This document shows positions 32,829 to 39,332 of a stretch of 43,940 nt of DNA, one piece after another. The notes beneath the pieces are model-generated. The model was given only the letters and a program-made list of their open reading frames with translations. It was not told the DNA's origin and did not search any database. Each line of letters begins with the position of its first letter. Position 1 is the first letter of the stretch. The DNA is from CAZYPB01 sp964649265 (GTDB taxonomy: Archaea; Micrarchaeota; Micrarchaeia; Burarchaeales; JAKAKT01): positions 1 to 43,940 of the forward strand of contig CAZYPB010000003.1 of assembly GCA_964649265.1 (NCBI GenBank). Direction: 5' to 3'. A program made the translations under genes and the position numbers.

Positions 32829-33435
32829 CCTTGAGTCTCAGTTTCTTTCTAAGGTTATCCTTTGATATTATCTCCAGTATATCCAGCCCGTAGTGTGAGC
32901 GTGAGGGAAGAACAACGTATCCCTTCACTTTCTTATCTATTATGCATGGGAAGCATTTGAGTTCTCCGAGTATCCTGCCATTGTGTGAGAATCCCTCTAT
33001 AACAAGGCCTCTCCTGTCTGATAGTATGAGTTTTGCTTCAAGATCGTTTATTTTCACATTCAGAGTTCCAGGGTATGGAACAACCCCAAGTTTCTCGTTA
33101 AATTGCTTTTTGTACCTGGATATTCCCATATAATATTTTCCATCCCGCATGCCGGAGATTACTTCTCCTTTCAATCTCAGCTTCCTTTTCGCATCCAATG
33201 AACCCAAAAGCATCTCACTCAGGGATTTCAGTTCATCCATTGATTTATGAGTTAGCTTTATTCCAGATCTGTCGCGCTCTATGAATCCATCCTTCTCGAA
33301 GTTTATAAGCCAGCGCGATGCTGTCTGCTGGGAAACACCCATGGTCTTTGCTAGATCACTTGTTGATGCATTGATATGCTTCTCATGTGCCCCCATCTTA
33401 AGAAGAGTGAAGATGAGCTGGTAGTTTATTTCCAT
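32791..33435 (-). CDS. ribK: CTP-dependent riboflavin kinase with HTH domain
   Basis: 214 residues. Archaeal RibK makes FMN from riboflavin using CTP. The N-terminal 85 residues are a winged-HTH (STSDLAKTMGVSQQTASRWL) present in many archaeal RibK proteins, which may let it regulate transcription. The kinase domain shows GEVISGMRDGKYYMGISRY and GVVPYPGTLNVKIN. Leaderless: an ATTTAAAT palindrome centred at 33464 is about 29 nt upstream. The 3' end overlaps pus10 by 38 nt. FMN feeds the flavoproteins of the 11-14 kb cluster only in the general sense. Confidence 0.94.
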   Translation of the reverse strand: MEINYQLIFTLLKMGAHEKHINASTSDLAKTMGVSQQTASRWLINFEKDGFIERDRSGIKLTHKSMDELKSLSEMLLGSLDAKRKLRLKGEVISGMRDGKYYMGISRYKKQFNEKLGVVPYPGTLNVKINDLEAKLILSDRRGLVIEGFSHNGRILGELKCFPCIIDKKVKGYVVLPSRSHYGLDILEIISKDNLRKKLRLKDGDKVDFQIWLG

Positions 33436-33460
33436 ATATGGGTAATTACTTATGAAAGGA

Positions 33461-33470
33461 ATTTAAATAA
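33461..33470. promoter_or_regulatory. Bidirectional TATA element
   Basis: ATTTAAATAA is palindromic at its core. It is about 29 nt from the ribK ATG on the left and 25 nt from the first base of the C/D-box sRNA on the right. No other TATA box is as well placed for either. Confidence 0.5.
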
Positions 33471-33489
33471 TTGCACATATAGGTAAAGT

Positions 33490-33551
33490 GCCTGTGATGA
33501 TATGAACAACCGCTGAGATACTCACTGATGAGGCTGACAGAATCTGAGGCA
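33490..33551 (+). ncRNA. C/D-box sRNA (2'-O-methylation guide)
   Basis: Closing stem GCCT/AGGC. C box GTGATGA (33494-33500), then 12 nt, D' box CTGA (33513-33516), then C' box TGATGA (33526-33531), 12 nt, D box CTGA (33544-33547). The 12-nt C-D' and C'-D spacings are diagnostic of archaeal double guides that assemble with L7Ae, Nop5 and fibrillarin. The guides are TATGAACAACCG and GGCTGACAGAAT. By the D+5 rule they would methylate U in CGGUU and U in AUUCU of their targets. Targets are not identified here, and neither guide matches the three tRNAs of this window. Confidence 0.92.
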
Positions 33552-33552
33552 T

Positions 33553-34251
33553 TTATCCTTCTTGGTTCTCAATCTTCGGTTTTCCAAAATCAGATATTGC
33601 ATCCCTAGCTCTTCCTAACAAGCCTCTGTCTTTCTCTGCTCTTCTTGCTCCTTCTTCATGCATTGCTCGTATGCGTTCTGACTCGCCTGATTGAAATATT
33701 ACGTCGCCACCCTCAGAAGAAGTGTTTCCCCTATCAAGTAGATATGAGACAGGATTTCCTTCCCCAAAAACTTTAGTCATTAATGCTGAGACTCTTCCTG
33801 TTTTCTTTCTTCCGCCTGTTTCCATTGCATCGTAGAATTTACTTTCAGAATCAGTTATAATACCTGATGAACTACCTTCATTTGAGACCATTGTGTCTGA
33901 GTGGGATTCTGCATGTTCTGGTTGGACATCACCACTTGCAACTGGTGTTGTCTTGTTTCTCCCAAGTTTAGAGGCCACCCATCTTCCCCTTTCCTTCCAT
34001 TTCTCTTTTTTCGCTTCTCTCTCAGCAGCAAGCACAGGGTCGTTTCTTTTCTCTATCTTTGCCTTTGCTAAATCTACTTTCGCCCGGATTTCATCGGCTG
34101 CTGCACTGGTTGTTGCAGCCTTTAGGTTGCGGATATCTGCCTCGCTACGCAAGTGGCCGGCCATAAACAATTTGAATCCACCGCCAGAATCGCCATTAGT
34201 AGTGGGTTCTCCCCTCTTATGCTTGGCCATATGTTCTTGGAAAAGACTCAA
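33553..34251 (-). CDS. Hypothetical hydrophilic protein
   Basis: 232 residues, cytoplasmic, charged and Gly/Ser-rich, probably largely disordered, with a helical stretch near 35-85 (AAADEIRAKVDLAKAKIEKR) and another at the C-terminus (RIRAMHEEGARRAEKDRG). No family recognised. The TTG at 34251 is the start: GGTGAT lies 5 nt upstream; the ATG at 34230 (MAKHKRG) would be an alternative. It follows the membrane-protein gene by 14 nt, so they form an operon. Confidence 0.65.
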   Translation of the reverse strand: MSLFQEHMAKHKRGEPTTNGDSGGGFKLFMAGHLRSEADIRNLKAATTSAAADEIRAKVDLAKAKIEKRNDPVLAAEREAKKEKWKERGRWVASKLGRNKTTPVASGDVQPEHAESHSDTMVSNEGSSSGIITDSESKFYDAMETGGRKKTGRVSALMTKVFGEGNPVSYLLDRGNTSSEGGDVIFQSGESERIRAMHEEGARRAEKDRGLLGRARDAISDFGKPKIENQEG

Positions 34252-34265
34252 GATATATCACCAGA

Positions 34266-34886
34266 TTATGCGAATGCTCTTGCGCGGTTTCCTGCTTTGA
34301 ATGATCTGTTCTGGGCTTTTGTATTTGGCTTCATTTTGTTTACTGCAGCCATGTGTGATCTCTTATCCTGCTTTCCTAAAGATGCAAATGTTGCAGAATC
34401 TGTATTCTTCTTTCCAGGTATTGTTGCATCCGGAAGAATCGAGGTTGAACCAAATCTGAATTTCTTGTCTTCTTTTTTGTCTGGCTGCTTGTCTTTCCCA
34501 CCTGAATCGCCCTCACTGAATGCATTTATCGCACCAACAACAACGCTCCCTAGTGCCTTTCCTGCACCGATGTATACAGTCATTACATCCTCGGCACCAG
34601 CAGTTACGCTGTTCTGGAAGTGTTCTGCAGCAGGGGTATCTGAAACAATAGCCCCCCCAATACTAAACCCGCCATTCTCATATGTCCCACTTTCAGTAGT
34701 AACCATTCTTACGGCTGTGTCTGCAGCAGTGCCCACAAGCCCCACAAAAATAAGTGAAACCGCTGCGTTTGCTGCCCAGTCAGTTACTCCATTAACTGGC
34801 TGCACAAATAGAGTCTTCGCCAGAAAACTCAGATGTCCTGTTACGTGTGCTTTAGTTGCACTTGCACCTGCTCCTATTACTCCCAT
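34266..34886 (-). CDS. Hypothetical membrane protein
   Basis: 206 residues with hydrophobic Ala/Gly/Val-rich segments near 35-60 (AANAAVSLIFVGLVGTAADT) and 100-125 (VYIGAGKALGSVVVGAINAF), then a charged tail of 80 residues (KDKQPDKKEDKK..., KPNTKAQNRSFKAGNR). Not recognised. GGTGGT is 4 nt before the ATG. It is first in a two-gene operon with the hydrophilic protein, a membrane/soluble pairing like that at 1.0-6.6 kb, though no sequence similarity was noticed. Confidence 0.65.
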   Translation of the reverse strand: MGVIGAGASATKAHVTGHLSFLAKTLFVQPVNGVTDWAANAAVSLIFVGLVGTAADTAVRMVTTESGTYENGGFSIGGAIVSDTPAAEHFQNSVTAGAEDVMTVYIGAGKALGSVVVGAINAFSEGDSGGKDKQPDKKEDKKFRFGSTSILPDATIPGKKNTDSATFASLGKQDKRSHMAAVNKMKPNTKAQNRSFKAGNRARAFA

Positions 34887-35035
34887 TCATACCACCCACA
34901 ATCTCCATTTTTTTCAAACATTATTTTTCTCTCATATGGCCCGTATCCTAATATTTTTTGAAACACAACGCGTTGCAGGAAACCTGAAAGCGCTTAGCCA
35001 ATAATAAAGAGAAAAATGGCCTGAGCTGACTTAAA

Positions 35036-35054
35036 TGACAAACCAAATTTGTCA
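35036..35054. repeat. Inverted repeat in the 34.9-35.2 kb intergenic region
   Basis: TGACAAA and TTTGTCA are perfect inverted copies separated by 5 nt. It lies about 45 nt upstream of the TATA box (CATATATAAGC, 35094-35104) of pth2. It could be an operator for a dimeric regulator or a small hairpin. The rest of the gap 34887-35132 shows no gene. Confidence 0.4.
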
Positions 35055-35132
35055 CTTATTTCAAAGCTCATGAAGCAAATAATATAGCAAAAGTCATATA
35101 TAAGCTTAACTGTTTTAAGGAGAATCAACAGA

Positions 35133-35162
35133 ATGACCAAAAAGGGACATAAACCTTTCTGA
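35133..35162 (+). CDS. Possible nine-codon leader ORF before pth2
   Basis: AAGGAG is followed about 10 nt later by ATG and nine codons (MTKKGHKPF), then TGA 13 nt before the pth2 ATG. A TATA box centred near 35099 predicts the transcript start near 35125, so this ORF would be the first on the mRNA. It may be chance; a regulatory minigene is discussed in findings. Confidence 0.25.
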   Translation: MTKKGHKPF

Positions 35163-35175
35163 ACCCAAAGGATTC

Positions 35176-35523
35176 ATGGTAAAACAGGTTATTGTAACGA
35201 GGACAGATCTAAAGCTTGGAAAAGGAAAGCTTGCTGCCCATGTTGCCCATGCTTCACTTGAAGGTTATAAGAAAGTTAGGGGAAAAGACCCGGAATTAGT
35301 TAAAGAGTGGGAGGAGGAAGGGCAGAAGAAGATAGTTGTTAAAGTGAAGGATGAAAAGGAGATGCTTGAGCTTTTCGAAAGAGCTAAAAGAGAGGTTCCT
35401 GCTGCCCTCATAAAGGATGCTGGGCATACGCAGATACCTCCTGGGACACTTACCTGTCTTGTTCTTGGACCTTGGAAAGATGAAGAACTTGATAAGTTTA
35501 CAAATGGCCTGAAGTTACTCTGA
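35176..35523 (+). CDS. pth2: Peptidyl-tRNA hydrolase, type 2 (Pth2)
   Basis: 115 residues, the full archaeal length. It releases peptides from peptidyl-tRNA that drops off ribosomes. Family motifs: VTRTDLKLGKGKLAAHVAHA at the N-terminus with the catalytic-region Lys/His, ALIKDAGHTQIPPGT near 75-90, and LVLGPWKDEELDKFT at the C-terminus. A TATA box lies 70-80 nt upstream, giving a leader of about 50 nt, unusual in a window dominated by leaderless genes. Convergent and abutting with the DUF2148 gene. Confidence 0.95.
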   Translation: MVKQVIVTRTDLKLGKGKLAAHVAHASLEGYKKVRGKDPELVKEWEEEGQKKIVVKVKDEKEMLELFERAKREVPAALIKDAGHTQIPPGTLTCLVLGPWKDEELDKFTNGLKLL

Positions 35524-36006
35524 TTATCTGTCGAAGAAAATTGATTTCCCGGTTCCTGCAATTGGTATTGCAACAACAAGAGGAGCATCCAGTATTTTTA
35601 ATTTGGAAGCAATTACTCCTGCTCTCCACATCACTCTGTTGTCTGCATTATGGAGTGAGGCTGTTTTTGCAGCTGAACCCAAAGCAATTCCCAAATCAAT
35701 TAATCTCATTGGTGAAACCTTTCCTTTCAAATCAGGGTCCATTGTTGAAACATCCACCTCGCCCCTTAGTAACTCGTCTTTCCCCAATTCTTTAACTCCG
35801 ATTAAAACTAATTTGGAAGCATCCCGGATATTCTGAGCATCCCTTTTCCAACCGCTGCTTTCCCTGCTCTCCATCCCATCGGCAATCCTCTTCTTCTCCT
35901 TTTCGGATGCTACTTTGTATTCAAGTAAATCGTTTCCAACTGCTTTTGGAGCTGTTTTTGCAGAAAGAAGCATCAATTCGGAAACTGTTTTCAGCGCATT
36001 CTCCAT
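35524..36006 (-). CDS. DUF2148 family protein
   Basis: 160 residues: ENALKTVSELMLLSAKTAPK, RDAQNIRDASKLVLIGVKE, IALGSAAKTASLHNADNR and GVIASKLKILDAPLVVAIPI followed by AGTGKSIFFDR, the DUF2148 core. Many members carry a ferredoxin-like cysteine set; this one has almost none, so an iron-sulfur role looks lost. Start ATG at 36006 has GGTGAT 3 nt upstream; the longer frame to 36186 overlaps the preceding gene. Biochemical function is unknown for the family. Confidence 0.8.
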   Translation of the reverse strand: MENALKTVSELMLLSAKTAPKAVGNDLLEYKVASEKEKKRIADGMESRESSGWKRDAQNIRDASKLVLIGVKELGKDELLRGEVDVSTMDPDLKGKVSPMRLIDLGIALGSAAKTASLHNADNRVMWRAGVIASKLKILDAPLVVAIPIAGTGKSIFFDR

Positions 36007-36010
36007 AACA

Positions 36011-36331
36011 TCACCCTCTACACATATTATGCCTACTGCATTCCTTAAGGAGTTTACTGCATTCCTCAGTATCATGACTTGGTCTGCATGAGAGGTAGAA
36101 CTCCGCTTTCTTATCCATATAGTAATCGTGGTGATCATAGGAAGCGAAAACAAGTCTGTAGCCTGAGGGGCATTTGAAAACTCCAATTATTGTTGAATTA
36201 AATGGGTCTCCGGGGTATGTTTTATCGCAATAATCCCTGAACATATTGAAATCTGTCTGCCTTTCCTCGTGTTGTGCTTGGAACGAACAGCCGTAAAGCA
36301 AGAATATGATTCCAAGTGAAAGCAGCCTCAT
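36011..36331 (-). CDS. Small cysteine-containing lipoprotein
   Basis: 106 residues. A short signal peptide with lipobox LLYGC (Cys near residue 15) precedes a polar domain with six more cysteines (YCDKTYPGD, FKCPSGYRL, SCRPSHDTEECSKLLKECSR, MC), likely disulfide-bonded outside the cell. No family recognised. A palindromic TATTTAAA at 36357-36364 is 29 nt upstream of the ATG (leaderless) and is shared with RNase P RNA on the other strand. The DUF2148 gene follows after 4 nt. Confidence 0.7.
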   Translation of the reverse strand: MRLLSLGIIFLLYGCSFQAQHEERQTDFNMFRDYCDKTYPGDPFNSTIIGVFKCPSGYRLVFASYDHHDYYMDKKAEFYLSCRPSHDTEECSKLLKECSRHNMCRG

Positions 36332-36356
36332 TGTAATTATTTAGGAACCATCAAGG

Positions 36357-36364
36357 TATTTAAA
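36357..36364. promoter_or_regulatory. Bidirectional TATA element between a lipoprotein gene and RNase P RNA
   Basis: TATTTAAA is near-palindromic. Its centre is 29 nt from the lipoprotein ATG at 36331 and 26 nt from the predicted 5' end of the RNase P RNA. Confidence 0.5.
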
Positions 36365-36385
36365 CCCTGGGAGAGCAACTAATAA

Positions 36386-36634
36386 TGGAGTGGATGGCCG
36401 GCAGTCACTTGCTTAAAGCAGGAGGAAGCTCTGCCCATCGTGAAAGCTTCGAAGGGTTTAAGGCCCAAAGCAGGAACAGAAACGAACTCCCTTACGGGGA
36501 TGAGGATGAAGAAATGAGACTCGTGAGGTGCAGATGAAACGACTTGCTGTGAAGCGCTATGTGCGATGCAAGGCATTAAGCCGCTAAGTCGAATACTGTC
36601 AAAAACAGAAGGCAGGCTATGGCCACCCACTCTT
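36386..36634 (+). ncRNA. rnpB: RNase P RNA, compact archaeal type
   Basis: Catalytic RNA that matures tRNA 5' ends. A long P1 stem joins GAGTGGATGGCC at the 5' end with GGCCACCCACTC at the 3' end. The CR-I-like GGAGGAAGCTCTGCCC (36421-36436) pairs with the CR-V-like ACAGAAGGCAGGCT (36605-36618) to make P4: AGC:GCT and CTGCC:GGCAG with T36430 bulged, matching the universally conserved bulged U. GGAACAGAAACGA near 36470 resembles another conserved region. At about 249 nt it is shorter than most type A archaeal RNAs (roughly 300 or more). Exact ends are estimates. Confidence 0.9.
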
Positions 36635-36639
36635 CCTAC

Positions 36640-37338
36640 TTACAGCTCATCGAATAATGGATTATCGGGGAATACTTCAATTCCTTTTTTACCAAAAGCT
36701 AATGGGCATGGTTTGTCTATGTGCTCTGTTCCCCTTGCTTTGATTACCTCTACTCCCCTTATTCTGTTGTTCTTCACTCTTCTGTTGTAAACTAAAATCA
36801 GTTCATCGGCAAGGAAATCAACTATTGGGTACTGCCTGTATCTCCTGCTATATTCATTTATCATGAGCGTTGTGCAACCTAGCTTTCTAAGTGATTCGAA
36901 GAGCTCTCTTAGAGCTATCCTCTGCCTGTAAAGATTTTCGAAAAGCATTGAGTATGCTGTGAGTGAATCTATTACAACTCTCTTTGCTCCAATACTCTTT
37001 ATTGTATCAAAAGTCATTCCCACATCAATGTGGAAAAGTGTCTCTGCTTTAAGACTTCTCGCATCCACTAATCTGAACTTATCCTCATGCTCTAGTTTCC
37101 TGAAATCCCACCCATACTGCTGTGAGTGTTTGTAAAGCATTTCCATTGGTTCTTCGAATGAGATGAATATTCCGGGTTCGTCGTGTTCCGTTGCCCCATT
37201 GTAAATGTATTGGAGTCCCATGGTAGTCTTTCCAGAACCGGGATCCCCAGAAATCAAGACAATACTGTGCTTTTCATAACCGCCTTTAAGAAGCTGATCC
37301 AGGCCTTTGATTCCAGTCGGTACTTTTTCTATTTTCAT
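36640..37338 (-). CDS. KaiC/RadA-like single-domain ATPase
   Basis: 232 residues, third of its family in the window. TGIKGLDQLLKGG at the N-terminus, Walker A GDPGSGKT near 30, FEEPMEMLYKHSQQYGWDFR, and Walker B RVVIDSLTAY near 112. The C-terminal third has NEYSRRYRQYPIVDFLADEL and IRGVEVIKARGTEHIDKPC, typical of the KaiC domain C-terminus. It stands alone between RNase P RNA and tRNA-Met rather than in an operon with the other two copies. Cellular role not determinable. Confidence 0.88.
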   Translation of the reverse strand: MKIEKVPTGIKGLDQLLKGGYEKHSIVLISGDPGSGKTTMGLQYIYNGATEHDEPGIFISFEEPMEMLYKHSQQYGWDFRKLEHEDKFRLVDARSLKAETLFHIDVGMTFDTIKSIGAKRVVIDSLTAYSMLFENLYRQRIALRELFESLRKLGCTTLMINEYSRRYRQYPIVDFLADELILVYNRRVKNNRIRGVEVIKARGTEHIDKPCPLAFGKKGIEVFPDNPLFDEL

Positions 37339-37447
37339 AAAAACATACCCCCAAAGAAATTATAGAGGGCACTATTTTTAACCTTTACACCTCTAAATAA
37401 ATTCACGTGCCAAGGTAACTCAGTTTGGTTAGAGTGCCAGACTCATA

Positions 37448-37507
37448 AGCTTAGCTTCTTGAGTGATGAGCTTCATGCGATGATATAAGGTCACTCTGCC
37501 AGGTGTA
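37448..37507 (+). other. Anticodon-loop intron (60 nt) of tRNA-Met
   Basis: Placed between 37 and 38 by the need for a 7-nt loop. Unlike the other introns, no clean 4-bp bulge-helix-bulge forms at the 3' side. CTCA can pair with TGAG inside the intron near 37467, and GAGTGA/TCACTC form an inner hairpin. It may have a relaxed motif or nested introns. Boundaries are less certain. Confidence 0.6.
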
Positions 37508-37529
37508 ATCTGGAAGCCGCGGGTTCAAA

Positions 37530-37600
37530 CGAAATCCCTTTTCTTTTGGAAAGAAAGGTCTCTCGACACCCCAAAAGAAACGAAAAGGCATTTCTGAAAA
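37530..37600 (+). other. T-loop intron (71 nt) of tRNA-Met
   Basis: Same 59/60 site and bulge-helix-bulge as the other two: TTCA pairs TGAA with bulges AAC and AAT. The intron itself folds into a long hairpin: GAAAT/ATTTC, a C/C mismatch, CCTTTTC/GAAAAGG, then CTTTTGG/CCAAAAG. It shares GAAATCCCTTTTCTTTTG with the tRNA-Ile intron. Confidence 0.87.
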
Positions 37601-37749
37601 TCCCGCCCTTGGCATCCTTTTGTTTTTGAATAGATTTAGATTGTTAGAGTGCCCCCAGTATTGTTATGTGTGTATGTCATCCCAAAACTCTTTGGAATTT
37701 GCATAGAAAACAAGCATTGCATTATGTGAAAAACATCATTTAAAGCTTC

Positions 37750-38376
37750 TTATTCATCTATCAATTTAGATAATTTTTGAATGAGCGCATCTTTCTGTAG
37801 TCTATCATTTTCCTCTAGAAGTTGTTGAGCTTCAAACTTTGAAGTCATTGTTTCTAAATTGCCTTTCATTGCCTTTGTGAATTGGAGGTAACTCTCCTTC
37901 AGATCTTTGAGTTCAGTTAGGATTTGATCTGCATCCAATTCCCTTGTCTCTATCTCTTCTTTGTTACGGATAACATAGGATTCGAAATCAGAAAGATGTT
38001 TAAAAGCTGGTTCTGCAAAATTTGAGTATCTCTCCCCAAATGCAAGGTATGCCTTGTAATTCTCGTAATTTGAGTCTGCGTTAAAATTTTCTATTATCTG
38101 AGTGCCCTCCTCCCCAAATGATACGAGAGTTCTGACATCGGAATTAACTGTTTCAAAATGGGAATTGTAAACCTCAACAAAGTTCTCTTGAACTTCTTCC
38201 ACATGCGAGGTATTCTCTGTTGAGTTATATATTGAGGGCGTTTTGGTTATCACTGGCTCTTGCTTAGAGTTCTCTTCAGAACTAGTTGTTTGAGTTTCAG
38301 TGCAGCCCACTAAAGCTAAAGAGAATAAAAGAAAAAACAGACATGAGATTCTAATAATTTCAACTATTTTTTCCAC
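37750..38376 (-). CDS. Lipoprotein with helical domain
   Basis: 208 residues. The signal peptide ends in lipobox ALVGC (Cys near 25), followed by a Thr/Ser/Glu-rich linker and a helical, acidic domain (VEVYNSHFETVNSDVRTLVS, NYENYKAYLAFGERYSNFAE, LKDLKESYLQFTKAMKGN) that could form a helical bundle. Not recognised. It overlaps the end of the DUF4382 lipoprotein gene by 17 nt, so the two surface proteins are co-transcribed. Confidence 0.72.
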   Translation of the reverse strand: MEKIVEIIRISCLFFLLFSLALVGCTETQTTSSEENSKQEPVITKTPSIYNSTENTSHVEEVQENFVEVYNSHFETVNSDVRTLVSFGEEGTQIIENFNADSNYENYKAYLAFGERYSNFAEPAFKHLSDFESYVIRNKEEIETRELDADQILTELKDLKESYLQFTKAMKGNLETMTSKFEAQQLLEENDRLQKDALIQKLSKLIDE

Positions 38377-39127
38377 CTGTGTTGTTGTTCATTGGCCCGT
38401 TGCCATTTGTGTTGTTGTTTGCATTGTTCAAGCATGCTTTCTCCGTGCATGCAGTTCCTGAACCGGTGCATTTACAGGTGTTACAGCCATCTTCTGCATT
38501 CCATCTCTCACCAAACTTATGGCCATTGCATTCCCTGACCCTGTTCTTAACTCGGTTGACTTCCTTTTCCTTGATGTCTTTTCCAATAACGCCACTCTTT
38601 CCGACAACGGGTAAGAGATTATACTCTCTCTTATTGCCTTTTCTTACAACATTGATATCGAAAACAAATTCAGTTACATTCCCAACATCGAATGGCTTGA
38701 TTATGTGAAGTTTGTTGCTCGGGACATTTACAAGCACCATCTCCCCGTCAACGATTCCAACGGTCCCGTTAACATGGAGCTCTATTTTTGTGTATTTTCC
38801 AGGTTCAAGGTATAATGAAGCTATCTCAGTAATGTTCTCATTGACAAGTTGGGTAAGATCAATAGAAACACCACTTAGCTCTACTTCCTCAAATCCTCCT
38901 TCTCCGGGTTCGAAAATCCTCGCTTTTGAGAAGCTTACTGTAAGGCTTTCGAAATCACCTATGTCTGCAGGTGCATCAGAAACAAATAATTTGAAATTGT
39001 CTCCCAAAACTGTTTTTTTACTTCCACTAGTTTGCTCTGTTCCGCTTGTTTTAGCTGTTTCCGCAGTGCCCGCACAACCAAAGAAAAGCATAGAGAATAA
39101 AATAATCGATATAATCTCAATCTTCAT
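38360..39127 (-). CDS. DUF4382-type lipoprotein with Cys-rich C-terminal module
   Basis: 255 residues. Lipobox LFFGC (Cys near 18). The DUF4382 beta domain follows: FKLFVSDAPADIGDFESLTV, GVSIDLTQLVNENI, LEPGKYTKIELHVNGTVG and KPFDVGNVTEFVFDINVV. The C-terminus has a six-Cys VWC/pacifastin-like module (CNGHKFGERWNAEDGCNTC, KCTGSGTACTEKAC) and an Asn/Gly-rich tail. GTGGTG precedes the ATG at 39127. Likely a surface-exposed adhesion or binding protein; ligand unknown. Confidence 0.82.
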   Translation of the reverse strand: MKIEIISIILFSMLFFGCAGTAETAKTSGTEQTSGSKKTVLGDNFKLFVSDAPADIGDFESLTVSFSKARIFEPGEGGFEEVELSGVSIDLTQLVNENITEIASLYLEPGKYTKIELHVNGTVGIVDGEMVLVNVPSNKLHIIKPFDVGNVTEFVFDINVVRKGNKREYNLLPVVGKSGVIGKDIKEKEVNRVKNRVRECNGHKFGERWNAEDGCNTCKCTGSGTACTEKACLNNANNNTNGNGPMNNNTGGKNS

Positions 39128-39170
39128 ACGCACCACATGCCAATCTCTAGTTTAATCAAATATTTATAAT

Positions 39171-39332
39171 CTACTGTTTCTTTTTCCTCCTGCGTTTTTT
39201 TGGTTTTTCTTCCTCTAAAAGACCTTGCTCATCTAAACCTATGTGTTGGCCTATTCCGTAGTAAAGTGTTGCTAGAAAGATAAAACCACCAAGAACTATG
39301 TAGATGACGTTACTTTCCCCTAACCCGCCCAA
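39171..39332 (-). CDS. Small single-pass membrane protein
   Basis: About 53 residues from a TTG at 39332. One hydrophobic segment (NVIYIVLGGFIFLATLYYGI) is followed by an acidic turn (GLDEQGLLEEE) and a very basic tail (KPKKRRRKKKQ). The frame is open to 39506, but that part lies inside the upstream gene in another frame and has no protein-like composition, so I reject it. The exact start is uncertain. It overlaps the upstream small membrane-protein gene by 13 nt. Confidence 0.55.
   Translation of the reverse strand: MGGLGESNVIYIVLGGFIFLATLYYGIGQHIGLDEQGLLEEEKPKKRRRKKKQ

Larger units (their letters stand above)
37409..37614 (+). tRNA. Elongator tRNA-Met (anticodon CAU), two introns
   Basis: Exons give GCCAAGG/CCTTGGC acceptor with discriminator A, ACTC/GAGT D-stem, CCAGA/TCTGG anticodon stem, loop CTCATAA with CAT at 37444-37446, variable AAGCC and GCGGG/CCCGC T-stem. 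The anticodon-loop intron is 60 nt (37448-37507) and the T-loop intron 71 nt (37530-37600). The G1:C72 acceptor and overall sequence fit elongator Met, not initiator. Ile2(CAU) is the alternative but is less needed given tRNA-Ile(UAU). CCA is not encoded. TATTTTTAAC at 37373-37382 is a likely TATA box. Confidence 0.87.

Noticed and set aside
36379..36630. An open frame of 83 codons on the minus strand
   Set aside because: It covers exactly the RNase P RNA on the plus strand, whose P1 and P4 pairings are clear; the translation has no protein-like pattern.
37448..37507. C/D-box guide inside the tRNA-Met intron, as in haloarchaeal tRNA-Trp
   Set aside because: C-box-like GTGATGA and GATGATA are present but no CTGA D boxes at suitable spacing.
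37615..37749. A TATA-like TTTAAA at 37739-37744 followed by a 17-codon ATG frame (MLVFYANSKEFWDDIHT)
   Set aside because: Too short to support, no ribosome site, and located just downstream of a lipoprotein gene where AT-rich termination sequence is expected.
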